The notes: generated from the letters alone by a model not told the origin. A stretch of 64,000 nucleotides of DNA from Liolophura sinensis (GCF_032854445.1 NC_088298.1:9103504-9167503), one strand, 5' to 3'. Counted from the stretch's first letter, positions 23,606 through 35,042 are shown. A program made the numbers and translations.

Positions 23606-24519
23606 TTAATATGCTGTCATGCAGTCATTGAAACTCGTAGTCTCATGCTTATGGAATTTTGGCTGAAAATTACATGTGTTGAAACGTGAGCGGTCGCTGA
23701 AACGTGCACTGTTAGGAGAATGGAGGTGTGGTCAATAATTAGATCTGAAACGTGGAGGGTCGTTGAAACATGCGCTGGGAGGAGTATGCACATATGTCGG
23801 TAATTGTTAGGAAAACAATGTAAGACAAAAGAAGAAAAAACATCGATGTAAGGTTGTGCGGAACCAGTGGGGCCGTTGTCCACATCGATTTCGAATTGTG
23901 CGTTGGGAAGCCGTCAAGTGGCACGTAGAACGTGAAACTGAACACCGTGGTTACCCCTCAGTGACATTCTGCATACAGTTATAGTTAATTACTCAGGACC
24001 ACGTTAGTGCTATCCACGGGCTGCGTGCGTGGAGGTAGTCGGGTGAGGGTTGGAGGTTAGGAGGTTAGGACTTGTTAGTAACTAATGAAGGAAAACAGAG
24101 CTGCATGCTGTCGGTATATTGTGTACGGCACTACCCACACTTCCTGTGTTTTCTCCTTGCTTTGTAGCTGGACGTTAACAAAGGGACCATCTTCAGATAC
24201 ATAATTAAATATATACGACTGTAGTGTTACAATTAATGTATTCATTATAAGAAATTAGGCATACTGAATTAGGTATCTGAAAACGTTCCCTTCATTAATT
24301 TCGAACTACATTGTGATGAGAAAAGTACAAGGTCTCTGACTTAATGAAAGCTCCGCGTGTTTTAAAACCACCCAGAGCTTTGTTTTAGTGATGTACCGTC
24401 ACTCGATCCAGCATGTAGAAAGCATGCTTTCAGCATAATAAACCAATCGGGAGGGGGTGGGGGTTGTTCCCGAACTCTTCCGTTGGTAAAGTTAAAAAAG
24501 TCCTTCTGTATCATGTGTT
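23606..24519. other. No identifiable feature
   Basis: Short GTTGAAACGTG-like repeats occur near 23676-23775; nothing else is supported. Confidence 0.4.
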
Positions 24520-24715
24520 ATTTATTTATTTATTTATTTGATTGGTGTTTTACGGCGTACTCAAGAATATTTCACTTATACGACGGCAGCCAGCATTATG
24601 GTGGGTGGAAACCGGGCTGAGCCCGTTGGAAACCCACGACCATCCGCAGGTTGCCGAAGACCTTCCCACGTACGGCCGGAGAGGAAGCCAGCATGAGCTG
24701 GACTTGAACTCACAA
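24520..24715 (-). mobile_element. SINE family A, 5'-truncated
   Basis: Tail, core and B box (GGACTTGAACTCAC on plus) present; the A-box head is missing. Confidence 0.88.
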
Positions 24716-25044
24716 ATTCTACTGAGATACCTATATTTTTGATAGATTTGTACAGTAATAAGGGGTTGAACTTGGAAAATTAATTTCGAATTGAGGTTTT
24801 TCATTCCTCAAATATCTACTTTCTTCCATCTTTCTATCTTTCTTCCTTTCTTTTCTCACTGAAAACTGAAGACTTATCGAGGGCAATTGGTATTATCGTT
24901 ATGATGGAAACGGCTCTTTGATTGTATCAATTCTGCATTTCCCATTTTTCAACATGAAGTGATATATGCGATTGTTGATCATGACAAACTTCCCAGAGTA
25001 AAACATTTTAACTGTAGCCGTGTTTTAAGACGTTTGATAAATAT

Positions 25045-25150
25045 GGGCTGTGGGTTTCCTCTTCACCATTGTACACCCATTGTAAATGATAACACTTGGG
25101 CTGTGGGTTTCCTCTTCACCATTGTACACCGAATGTAAATGGTAACCTTT
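25045..25150. repeat. 53-bp tandem duplication
   Basis: Two copies beginning GGGCTGTGGGTTTCCTCTTC (25045 and 25098) differ at a few positions. Confidence 0.85.
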
Positions 25151-25332
25151 GGCATGTTCGCACTGCGCGCAAGGAAACCGCCCAAAGCGCCAGACTCCGT
25201 CAACGAGAGTACACTGTGACTGAGTTGGCAGTTGTGCCTGGTGTCCTCGACATTGCGTTTGAGGGAATAAGCACAGTAACGATATGCAATCTACACGAAC
25301 GGCGTGCCATCACGACAACTATCTCGCTGACA

Positions 25333-25510
25333 ACGTCCCCGGCCATACGTGGGAAAGTTGGTCAGCAAGCTGCGGATGGTCTTGGGTTTTGCTCGGGCTC
25401 TGTCCACTCTCGTCCCACGATAATGCTGGCCGCCGTCTTATAAGTGAAATATTCTTGAGTACAGCGTAAAAACCAATCAAATAAAAGATAAATAAATAAA
25501 TAAATAAATC
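25333..25510 (+). mobile_element. SINE family A, 5'-truncated
   Basis: GGCCATACGTGGGAAAGTTG, GATAATGCTGGCCGCCGTCT and ATTCTTGAGTACAGCG with an AAATAAAT tail. Confidence 0.85.
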
Positions 25511-26850
25511 ATCGACAACCCTTTAGGCTCCATGAGTTCTCGAGCCGTTGGGACATCCCTCAACAACTAATTAAAGGGCCTGTTTTTTGTCTCTAGTTTT
25601 TAGCTTCATTAACTATAGCCTAGTATTTTCCTGGTCAGCCCACAGCTGCTATTGTAGTCTATTTTACAATTCTGTTCACACTTTCAGTGTTAAGTGTTGT
25701 TCTCGAACAAATCAATCGTACTGTTCCGCTCTGCACAGGCCTACTATACACACGGTGAAAAGACATTCCACCACACAATTATGTCACAAATATGTTATCT
25801 GCTCTTCATTCTCATTGCTAAATCGTAAATTTTCATTCCGGAATAACTTTGAACACTGAAATATACAACAAAATTAATAAACTTAACAGAATGCTATATT
25901 GTGAATACGTATACCATCAAACTATTGTACATATGTAAACAGACAGTATGAATTGTGAGCTAAAAAGAAATTATCAATGAAAAATCAATAAATGAAGTGC
26001 TTCTTTGACTGACCTCGATGTCTACGCTAGTAATTTCCCACGATCAGTATTTCAAGAAAAAAATCCACTTCGTAGTCACTTGATAACACAACTTGATATA
26101 ACTTGATATACACAACCAGGAAAAGCTTCTGTTAATTTTTTTCCCATCCCCATTCTTCATTCTTTGCATTTGTTGAAAGGAACTTCTAATTTCCCATTAC
26201 ATATGACGTTTACGTGTGGATGCTTTAATTGGGAGCCATTAAGACAAGGTTGATGAGTTCGTTAATGTACCAACCAATTAATTACAGCAGCCATTGCTAT
26301 AACACAAAAGACAATAAATAATTTAACCTTCGTTGTTTCGGAAGAGGGGTGGACACAAACTTACTCAGTAAAAATAATTTTGTTCTGGCGTGCTCGGTAG
26401 GTCTATAAGTTATTTTTTAATCTGGTTATCCTAAGGAACCCATGCTTGGGATTCACCATCTTGGAGAAACTGGAAACACGATTTCGCGTCACTCGTACCT
26501 CACACTTATATTGCTAGAAGGCAGAACAGGGTTCGGATGATGCTTATGTAAACAGCTTCGTTCTAGAGTTATAGAAATAACTCGCGTATGATTGGCTAAA
26601 ATTGATAACATGGCGACGCTTTCGATGTCTTAATGTGTCTTTGAGTTGTGATATTTCGGTTGTCCAACGTCACAAAAATAAAAAGGCAAACTTTTAAAAA
26701 AATTATGTGGGGTACTTTATCGATCCACGTATACAATTTGTGTCTAGTATCCTGTTATTCGTTCTTGTAGTATCTCGCTGCTTAGAATCTTAGATCGAAT
26801 CTCGCTGGAGTCATTTTGTCATCTATCGAAGGCATAAATATTTCACGTTC
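25511..26850. other. No identifiable feature
   Basis: AT-rich intronic sequence; short frames only. Confidence 0.45.
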
Positions 26851-27186
26851 TTGTCACATATTCTGTCTGAGTATTCTGTCAACACCGGTCTATTTGAACA
26901 CTTAAAGAATTCCTGTCATGCTCGAAGCCGTTTATGGCATTATCTCGCTGTGCTTTCATTAGAGATCGAATCTGGATTTGCCGGATTAAAATCAGGGATC
27001 CATATAATTAAAGGGGATCTCAGCTCTGTGGTTCCGGAGAATACTGCCGGATTATTCAGGAAGAAATTGGATGCACAGGAGAAAAGAACTTCGTCCTCAG
27101 CTGCAACGTCAGGAAATGGGATGGCTTTTATTATGTTGTATACCTGCATTAACCAGGATTCCGCTGGTGGACAGAGCATCCCATAG
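26851..27186 (+). other. Unrecognised 111-codon open frame, doubtful gene
   Basis: From about residue 35 the translation is less biased than the surrounding AT-rich DNA (segments such as KGDLSSVVPENTAGLF and KKLDAQEKRTSSSAA). The opposite strand is open over 26940-27179 too, so neither strand is clearly coding. I see no known domain and no convincing paired splice sites. It could be an exon of the large gene whose intron spans it, a decayed element, or chance. Confidence 0.2.
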
Positions 27187-27240
27187 CATTGTTCTAATGT
27201 TATTGTACGTTATATATTATGACAACAGTATTTGGAATAA

Positions 27241-27362
27241 TTCTGGATTAGTAAGGTGTAATAAATTGTTATTAACATCAATTACCATCACTCACTGCAT
27301 GTTCTGGATTAGTAAGGTGTAATAAATTGCTATTAACATCAATTACCATCACTCACTGCATA
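27241..27362. repeat. 61-bp tandem duplication
   Basis: 27241-27301 and 27302-27362 are near identical (one T/C difference in AATTGTTATT versus AATTGCTATT), so the event is recent. Confidence 0.92.
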
Positions 27363-27394
27363 TCTGTACCAAAGTCTGCTTAAGCTATGGTGCT

Positions 27395-27540
27395 AATTTG
27401 CTACAAGTTTAGCATGTACATGAACAGTTGGAATAATACCTTAGATAAGGTAAATTGACAAGAGGCCGTATTTCACTGGTTACGATCCTACTCTCTTTGC
27501 TGCCCTGGTTTTACTGTCTATGATTTACGTCTTTCCTATT
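27395..27540 (+). repeat. Dispersed repeat D
   Basis: ATGTACATGAACAGTTGGAA, GGTAAATTGACAAGAGGCCG, TATTTCACTGGTTACGATCC and CTGCCCTGGTTTTACTG align with the other D copies, same orientation. Confidence 0.65.
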
Positions 27541-27759
27541 CTTCTTGTTTTTGATCCTACGATTCTTAAATACGCATGCGTCACAGCTCGTCATGATATC
27601 CGTTATTTTGTTCGGTATTCCTCAGTAGCATTCTCACTGCCGATAAACTAGTCACGCGCGTTTCGCCGAGCTAAGACGGAAGTGATACTGTACTACCCCA
27701 TTGCCGCCATGATGGTTCTGATTGCGGGCGTTCAGCTGAGAGACTAGACTTGATCTTCA

Positions 27760-27875
27760 TACATCTTACAGCGCATGCGGCGCTCTCTACGCTCGCTACT
27801 ATCACCTCTAGACCAACTTGACCTTTAACTGGAGTATGTGCGAGGCACACAGTCTTGATTAGGCATAGCCAAAGC
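27760..27875 (+). mobile_element. Family E TIR element, one end
   Basis: CTTACAGCGCATGCGGCGCT, CTCTACGCTCGCTACTATCA and CCAACTTGACCTTTAACTGG match the left end of the element at 43460-44068. No right end is seen. Confidence 0.6.
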
Positions 27876-29405
27876 ACCAATATCCTTGCACGGACCTAAA
27901 ATCAGAATGCTTTAAGGAGTATTGATTGAGTAATTTGAAGGAGACTGATGTCCAAACTCAGGAGGGGCTCGTCCTTGCTGATAATACAGTAAACAGCAAA
28001 TTGGATCCTACCTCGTGATATCAGTACGAAAACAATACCAAAAAATTAGAATTTCAGTATTGAGCAGGAACGGTTTTTACTTGTTGCATAGATCATGAAT
28101 TTCTATCTGATCTTCTGTTAGATCTTTGTTCTGTTCGCTTGACTTGGTGTGGTTAATGCTGAAGCACATCATTCTTGTAGAGTTATTTCCCCTTATAAGA
28201 GCGATACATGCACTTCTCTGAATAACAAGATTAGATGCTCTATAGGGGATGTCTCAGTAAATGTTTTTGCTGTTCTTGTATTTACTAGAACCCACTTGCT
28301 AAACGCCATTTCTAAATAGCGTTTGTTTAAAAAGTTGTATAAAATACAAGGTGGGTTGGGGGGGGATTAAAAATATAAAATACGCCTAAAAACTGAAAAA
28401 TATGTGTTTTTTTTTTAAATTTTGTGATATCTTTCTTCATTGTCCTTCTCTTCTTTTTTCAGTACATCTTCATCTCTCCTTTGAATTTAGTACCATATAT
28501 ATGGTAACCTGTGCGATTTCTTTAATCTATCCTATGAGTGCCCACAACCTTACCCCAAACCCACCCCGTATCTATTTGGAGTGTGACATAAGCCAAGCAT
28601 CTATTATGAAAAAGAAACATCTGAATATCATGCGAATTGGTTTTTGGACGTCGTCTTTATTAGCCTATCTTCCCAGCATGGGCTAATAGCGTACGTGCTG
28701 CGCTTTTATCCAGCAATTGATGCCGTCGTCAGTGTGTGTGTGCACAGTGCTTAAGTTACTTTCATGTTTGAAGTTCAGCTTTGATCTGACAGGTGCTTTA
28801 ATTTCCTGTTGTAATGGTGGTATGATCTTGACAAATTTCATATAGCATCATTTATTCGCAGCGTGTAACAGAGGAGAACTGAAGATATTCTCCTCTTCAA
28901 TCCTCAGTGTAGACTGAGCCGAAATTAAATCCTCCCCACCTCAGGTAAAAAAAGTAACTTTTCTCAGAAACACCATGGAAAACTGTATCCAAATATCGAT
29001 CTGCCGACTTTCAAAGATTTCTGTTACCGAGAAGGGTGCAGTTTTAAGTGTTCAGTTTGTAAGGTGGTCTTTGCGAGCCATATTTGGGTAGAGTGGTGTG
29101 AAGGCATTTTTTTCACCCAAACTGAATAAAATTTATTCATAAAATAATGTATATAACTAAACCTATTTTTTTTCACCCAAACTGCATTTTGTGAAATTTC
29201 ACTGACATAATACTTCACTGGCGGCTGCACTTTGAGTTTGATAAGCCGTGGTACTGTGAAGGACAGGTATGTGTGAAAAAATCATAGAAAAGATTCGAAT
29301 GAAATTGCATGGAACCGAAAAGCCACAGTATATACCAAAATGTCCTTGATTAAAACAAAATATATAAACATTATCTACATTTTCTATTTGTTTTTCTGCT
29401 TACAG
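27876..29405. other. Last part of the large intron, no identifiable element
   Basis: Contains two copies of TTTTTTCACCCAAACTG (29108-29125 and 29168-29185) and ends in the acceptor before 29406. Nothing else supported. Confidence 0.45.
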
Positions 29406-29530
29406 AGTTGGTCCCCGCCACGGAAGACACGGGCGCCATTTTACTGTCGGCCAAACAGTTGTCAATTCTGGAAAGTATGCCGGAAGCGCATTGGCTGGAA
29501 CATGCCCAGAGTAACCAAACTCCCGTATAA
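29406..29530 (+). CDS. Candidate terminal exon of the membrane-protein gene
   Basis: A pyrimidine-rich tract ending ttctgcttacag precedes this exon. The leftover G of the 8851-9526 exon plus the first AG makes Glu, and the frame then runs 40 more codons to TAA at 29528-29530. The joined protein would have 266 residues. The tail contains an acidic/aliphatic helix-like stretch (residues about 238-258) and ends in QTPV, which fits a class I PDZ-binding motif (S/T-x-hydrophobic at the C-terminus). The intron would be about 19.9 kb, full of SINEs and minisatellites. Extra exons could lie between, and pairing is inferred only from phase and splice consensus. I saw no AATAAA in the roughly 300 bases after the stop. 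Confidence 0.5.
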
Positions 29531-30305
29531 AGACAGCGATTGGTGACTCACAAATATGCCAGACCTTAGTCTTGCATAAAGGTCTCATGACAGGTCATTT
29601 CCGGTACTTCGATAGAAACACTAAACTGTCACGGCAGCGATTTTCTAGTCTCTGAATGCCAAATCTTACTTTCGCACGGTAAGATGGATTAGCGGAAATG
29701 TAACATGTAGAATATTGGTACATCCTAATATGTACCCAACATAGTGTATGCTCAAAGTATTGCTACAAGTGATTAGACCACGTAGAGTTCAGTCGCCTGA
29801 GTTGTTTTGTGCTGTTGTTTTTTTCGTCAATTACAGAGTGGTGCTAAATGTGGTGTGACGAATAACAGGCGCCGTTGGTTCAAACATTGGTTCCCTCTGC
29901 CGTTCGAATAAGACCTTTACTTCCGGGGTGGCACGACCGAAGAGTGAAGGTTGCAACAGCAACTGTTGAGCCAAAGTGTTCCCGAAGGTCTATTTTCAGA
30001 AGATCAGCTCACATCACACTCCCACCAAAATGTTAGCGTAAAGCAATGACACGTCTTGCCGAGAAAAATCTCACAACGCAACACAAAAAAGACGTCACCC
30101 CGTCATGCTTATTCTTTCTGGCACATCCCAGATATCGAGGTTTTCATTCTAGAGCTGGAATTCTGAAAAGATTCCATTAGAGGCCACTCTGGTATAATCC
30201 ATATGTAGTACACTGTATCTGCGAAAACACTCCAGTTAAACAAGATACCATTGTGTCATGTGGTATGGAAACGGCAGATAACGGGGTACCCACAGGATAT
30301 AATGG
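29531..30305. other. No identifiable feature
   Basis: Should contain the 3' UTR if 29406-29530 is the last exon; no AATAAA seen close by. Confidence 0.4.
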
Positions 30306-30425
30306 ACATATGGTAAGGAAATGACGGGTACTAGTATGTGGTAAGGTGATGACGGGTGTGTGGTAAGGAAATGACGAACATGTAGTAAGGAAATGTTTAA
30401 GAAATGACGGGATGTGGTGAGATGA
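30306..30425. repeat. Short degenerate tandem repeat (GGTAAGGAAATGACGGG)
   Basis: Four to five imperfect units of about 22-28 bp built on GTGGTAAGGAAATGACG. Confidence 0.75.
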
Positions 30426-30910
30426 TTTATTGGAATGTATTTCTGCAAAATTTGACCTCGGTTAGTTGTGTAACTTACACCAAACACAGAATCATTACCT
30501 CGTAGGGGACATATTTGTGTACTGTTCGTGTTCCTGTATTCATCATAGTTACAAATGTCATCCGGGCACTATGAAGTATTACATGTGTGTGTATAATGTT
30601 TATATCCATGTCTTTTTTAATTTATTTTTCCTGAGAAAAATTGAACTTTAAATGTAGGAGAAATTCCGAGATGTGATAGCAATGTTATATATCCACTAAA
30701 ATATACGACAAGAAGAAACTCTCAACTCCCTAAAGCAGGCCAGATAAACTTTAATTCTGACTTACATAAGACTAATTTAATTTCTATGACTTTTATTTAA
30801 ATTTTGCTCAAGAATCCTACCGACATCTTGTATTAATCTTGATGAATTGAGAGAAAAGAAAGAAGAAGACAACTGTGTATCATGAATTCAAAGCCATTCA
30901 GCGGTTTTTA

Positions 30911-30916
<6 letters not shown>

Positions 30917-31004
<88 letters not shown>
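30917..31004. repeat. (TA)n microsatellite, about 43 units
   Basis: Uninterrupted TA run of nearly 90 bp; the length may be unreliable in assembly. Confidence 0.97.
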
Positions 31005-31006
<2 letters not shown>

Positions 31007-31498
31007 TCTAAAACTAATCTGTTTTATTTGACATGATAAAATATTTTCTGATTGATTCAGGAATGTATTTTGCCATTGTGGCATAATATTATGTAATGGA
31101 CCATACAAAAGTTTGATGCTTCGACAGAAGTATTCTCAAATAATTTGTCGTAATAACATAAGCTGTTCAGAGGTCACTCAGCAAACATGGTATTCCGTCA
31201 AGTTAAAGCCAAAGAAAGCACTAACGTGAACTCCGCGTCACTACTCGTGTCACAAAACTCTACTTCCATGGATGCGACGTCACTGATACCGCTTGATCTC
31301 CATTTTACTCGGCTAGAAAAATTCTAAAAAAAAAATAATAATGATAAATTCAACTAAAGATAAATTGGGCATGTCTTGGTGGTCCTTTATCTGATAAATA
31401 CTTCATTTTAGTGTTTTCTTTGCCTTTAAAATACTGGCTTTCAGAATGTACGTTGTTAATTGCGTTGGGCCTATCAGGCTGTACGAAGGTCTGTCTGT
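31005..31498. other. Largely featureless; possible family G trace at 31004-31040
   Basis: ACTCTAAAACTAATCTGTTT resembles a family G terminus directly after the TA run, but no partner terminus is seen. Confidence 0.35.
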
Positions 31499-31610
31499 CG
31501 CGGGATTCCCCTGGTTTCTGCCCAGTTTCCTCCCACCATAATGCTGGCCGTCGTCGTATAAGTGAAATATTCTTCAATACGGCGTGAAACACCAATCAAA
31601 TCAAATAAAT
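31499..31610 (+). mobile_element. SINE family A 3' half
   Basis: CCACCATAATGCTGGCCGTC core, ATTCTTCAATACGGCG and a tail; the tRNA-like head is missing. Confidence 0.85.
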
Positions 31611-32080
31611 ATGTTAATTATGTTCTCTTTATAATATTAAAAATGTGGTTCTGTTTTGTGTTAAACGTGTTGTTCTTTGGCAGGTTAAAATGTTTTTCTT
31701 TATTATGTTAAATATGTTATACTTCACCATATGTTGTCCCTGTTCTCTTTATTACGTTAAAGGTTTGCAACATTAACTTTGCCAGGTTACATCTGTTAAA
31801 AAGATTGTTGTGGAAATTTATTAGGCTTTGATTGCTGTCTATAAAGGTTAATTATCTTGCGTTTAACCATGATAATTTTCTGCTAAACGTGTTGCCATAT
31901 TCTATATTGTTAAACATTTTTGCTGTGTGCAATTTTAAACATGTTGCCTTTTTCCCGTGTTAAACGTGTTATCATTTACCAGTTTGAATTTATTGTCATT
32001 TCAAATCTAATACCCGTTATCAGTTTGAACGTGTTTCTCTGTAACACGTTGAACGTACTGTCTTTTGCCATGGTTTTGCC
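31611..32080. repeat. Degenerate array related to the 35-bp array
   Basis: Loose units containing GTTAAACGTGTT and TTTGCCA or TTTGGCA about every 30-40 bp. The downstream 32398-32858 array shares ACGTGTTTAA, so one decaying array may have spanned both, now split by a SINE. Confidence 0.55.
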
Positions 32081-32089
32081 AAACGTTTT

Positions 32090-32314
32090 GTTTATTTTAT
32101 TTATTTATTTGATTGATGTTTAACGTCGTACTCAAGAATTTTTCACTTATACGACGGTGACCAGAATTATGGTGGGTAGAAACCGGGCAGAGCCCAGGGG
32201 AAACCCACGACCATCCGCAAGTTGCTGGCAGATCTCCCCACGATCATCCGCAGGTTGCTGGGAGACCTTACCACTTGAGCTGGACTTGAACTCACAGTTA
32301 CCGCATTGGTGAGA
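32090..32314 (-). mobile_element. SINE family A inserted in a minisatellite, with TSD
   Basis: Minus-strand copy flanked by AAACGTTTT at 32081-32089 and 32315-32323. The head is missing (ends after the B-box side CGCATTGGTGAG). About 35 bp around CACGACCATCCGCAAGTTGC is duplicated inside the element. Confidence 0.88.
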
Positions 32315-32397
32315 AAACGTTTTATGTACCATGTTAAAACATGTATACACTGTATTTAACGTTACTACGACTTTTACATTACTCTTTCCCTTGTCCT

Positions 32398-32858
32398 GGT
32401 TTTCTGTTGCCACAACGTGTTTAAATGTATTGTGATTTCTGTTGCCACAACGTGTTTAAATGTATTGTGATTTATGTTGCCACAACGTGTTTAAATGTAT
32501 TGTGATTTATGTTGCCACAGCGTGTTAAACTGTATTGTGATTTCTGTTGCCACAACTTGTTTATTTGTATTGTGATTTCTGTTGCCACAACGTGTTTAAA
32601 TGTATTGTGATTTCTGTTGCCACAACGTGTTTAATTGTATTGTGATTTCTGTTGCCACAGCGTGTTAAATTGTATTGTGATTTCTGTTGCCACAACTTGT
32701 TTAATTGTATTGTGATTTCTGTTGCCACAACTTGTTTAATTGTATTGTGATTTCTGTTGGCCACAACTTGTTTAATTGTATTGTGATTTCTGTTGCAGAG
32801 TGTGTTTAATTGTATTGTGATTTCTGTTGCCACAACGTGTTTAACTGTATTGTGATAT
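32398..32858. repeat. 35-bp minisatellite
   Basis: About 13 copies of TTTCTGTTGCCACAACGTGT plus TTAAATGTATTGTGA with small substitutions. The minus strand stays open, giving an artefactual NRNHNTIKQV repeat. Confidence 0.93.
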
Positions 32859-33723
32859 ATACCTCTTACTGACTAGTTGTTAAGCGATTAAAGGAATGAA
32901 TTATTTGAATTTCCAAGTGCGTGAGTAGCATCCTGTCTTACTATGAAAATAACTTTTATATATTTACAGATGATATGCTTATATTTGTAGCCAGACATGA
33001 TCAAATTGTGCATATGATTAATTTGACCTGTTTTGTTTTATTGGTTATTGCGTTTTCCCAAAACCGTCGAGATCTAAATTCCCTGGTAACGGAGAAACAA
33101 TCTCGGCTGCAAGTATAAAACAAGGGACGCAACTCTAGAGAGAAAACTTGACAAAATCATCGGAGACATTACATCGAACAGAAATCGTACTAAAAATCTA
33201 AAAAACACCGAAGAAAGATTCCTAAGTCAAGTTTGTAAATTTCCAAGTAAAAAAAAGGTATTCCTCACAGAAGTATCTCACGACCACGTGATTTATATCG
33301 CAAGGTATTTGACACAATAGCTTAGCGGCTTGTTTGATGTGGCGGGCGTTTCATGTAATAGCACATAATACTTGGCGTACTGTGTTTTACTCACCTTATT
33401 AAACTGAAATTTAATAAAAAAAAATGACGTATGGCTCTTTAGGTGGACAACTGAAGACATCGGTTTTTTAGATTGTGCTTAAAGAGAGTTGAATGTATTC
33501 AAATTAGAATTCTGTGGTAGGACCGGTGTAGGTCTACATTATGACTAGATTGAGTGACATACTTTTTGCCTACGATATGATAATTTAGTGAGGCAGACAG
33601 ATAGCACATTTTTTCGCTATTTTCTTTTCTTTTTCTTTTATAATCTTTTTTTCGAACCTGACATCCCTTCCTCTTCAACCCCATCCCCACATCCTCCTCC
33701 CTCAATGGCGTATATGAAGTAGT
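32859..33723. other. No identifiable feature
   Basis: AT-rich; no supported gene or repeat. Confidence 0.45.
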
Positions 33724-33826
33724 GGAGAAGCAACGAGCAACAGTTGATTCTTGAAAAAGAATCGACAGGGAGCGGAGCGTCGCGTCGATTCTTTTTCAAG
33801 AATCAACTGTTCCGAGTTGCTTCTCC
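33724..33826. repeat. Large hairpin: 43-bp arms, 17-bp loop
   Basis: Arms 33724-33766 and 33784-33826 pair along 43 bp with three mismatches in one 4-bp block; the inner 28 bp pair perfectly. Each arm holds its own small palindrome (GATTCTTGAAAAAGAATC). A third partial copy (GATTCTTTTTCAAGAA) follows at about 33850. Confidence 0.92.
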
Positions 33827-33898
33827 TACATAAACGTATTTGTACATGTAACAACTACTGATTCTTTTTCAAGAAACGCGCGGTGTCATTTCAAACGA

Positions 33899-34160
33899 GG
33901 GGCCTCCGTGGCTCAGTTGGTTAGCTAGCGCAGCGTAATGGTCCATGAATCTCTCACCAATGCGGTCGCTGTGAGTTCAAGTCCAGATCATACTGGCTTC
34001 CTCTCCGGCCGTACGTGGGATGGTCTGACAGCAACCTGCGGATGGTCGTGGGTTTCCCCTGAGCTGTGCCCGGTTTCCACCCACCATGGCCGCCGTCGTA
34101 TAAGTGAAATATTCTTGAGTACGGCGTACAACACCAATCAAATAAATAAATAAATAAATG
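33899..34160 (+). mobile_element. SINE family A, full length with TSD
   Basis: GGGGCCTCCGTGGCTCAGTT head, GTGAGTTCAAGTCC B box, core and tail, flanked by the 11-bp direct repeat ATTTCAAACGA (33888-33898 and 34161-34171). A short core deletion removes CATAATGCTGG. Confidence 0.95.
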
Positions 34161-34223
34161 ATTTCAAACGAACAATAATAAAAAAAAGGTTTCATCACAA
34201 ATTAGCGTCAATGAATGCTCTTT

Positions 34224-34242
34224 CGTGTCGACTGTCGACACG
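34224..34242. repeat. Perfect 9-bp-arm palindrome
   Basis: CGTGTCGAC, T, GTCGACACG. It could be a binding site or chance. Confidence 0.85.
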
Positions 34243-34654
34243 TGGCACGCAATAAAGTACAACACATCTGTTCGTCAGCGGATTTTTTTTTTAATGATCA
34301 TAATTCTATAAAAGCCGTCTGTGACATGACGTTATAAAATTTATGCTCTTACCGTGTATCCATACACGCTCCGGAGATGGTGAGCAACAATTCTCGATAT
34401 AAAGTTGGCGTACTGCCTTAAGTAATGAGAAAATAGGTTGTATTTCTTTCGTATTGTGACAGCCACGGGATCGTAACTGTTTTTGTTTTCACTCTGCTTT
34501 TATATACACAAGTCCTGTGTGAGTATGCACTGTAGGTGGTGCCTAATGAATTTGTCCCTTGCAAAAAATAGTGCACTATACAATTTAGGGTCAGAAAAAG
34601 GACTGACGTAACAACAAACGTTTAAAGTAGTCTAAAAAAAAATGGAGTGTACCG
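34243..34654. other. No identifiable feature
   Basis: TTTTGTTTTCACTCTGCTTT at about 34480 faintly recalls repeat D; nothing else. Confidence 0.35.
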
Positions 34655-34735
34655 TCTTCCCGGATAACTCAGTGGGATAACGGAATGATTTAGAGCCATT
34701 GTATGCGTGGGTTCGAATCCCACTCTACCCAAAAG
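34655..34735 (+). pseudogene. tRNA-like sequence, not an intact tRNA
   Basis: A D-arm-like ATAACTCAGTGGGATAACG and a perfect T-arm (GTGGG-TTCGAAT-CCCAC) are properly ordered, with a weak anticodon stem between. The putative acceptor strands TCCCGGA and TCTACCC do not pair, so it is a tRNA pseudogene or SINE head. Confidence 0.55.
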
Positions 34736-34949
34736 AAGGTGCACTCAGGTAGTACCAGTTATAGCCCTTCTCGACACAACTAATACCTTCCAAGAGTAAA
34801 TCCTTGATAATAATCACCTGTTCAGACAGGAAGCATTCAATACAGGAGAGAATTTTTTTCTTTGAGTAAATACTTCGGAGTCTGATTGCGGCTGACCATG
34901 TAACAATTATAAGCACGTAACATCCAAGAATTCGTCAGTCAGTACGTCA

Positions 34950-35042
34950 GTATTTATTTATTTTGGAGTGGTGTTTTAGGGCATACTGAGGAATATTTCA
35001 CTTATACAACGGAAGACAGCATTATGGTGGGAGGAATCAGGG
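34950..35042 (-). mobile_element. SINE family A 3' fragment
   Basis: TATTTATTTATTTTGGAGTG tail and CAGCATTATGGTGGGAGGAA core on the minus strand. Confidence 0.8.

Noticed and set aside
7100-32858. CRISPR-like regularly spaced repeats
   Set aside because: Arrays are head-to-tail repeats without unique spacers, in a eukaryotic context.
33938-34153. Short frames within SINE family A copies here and elsewhere
   Set aside because: The same peptide (SSSPAHAGFLSGRTWEGL-like) recurs at each SINE copy; it is the SINE sequence, not a gene.
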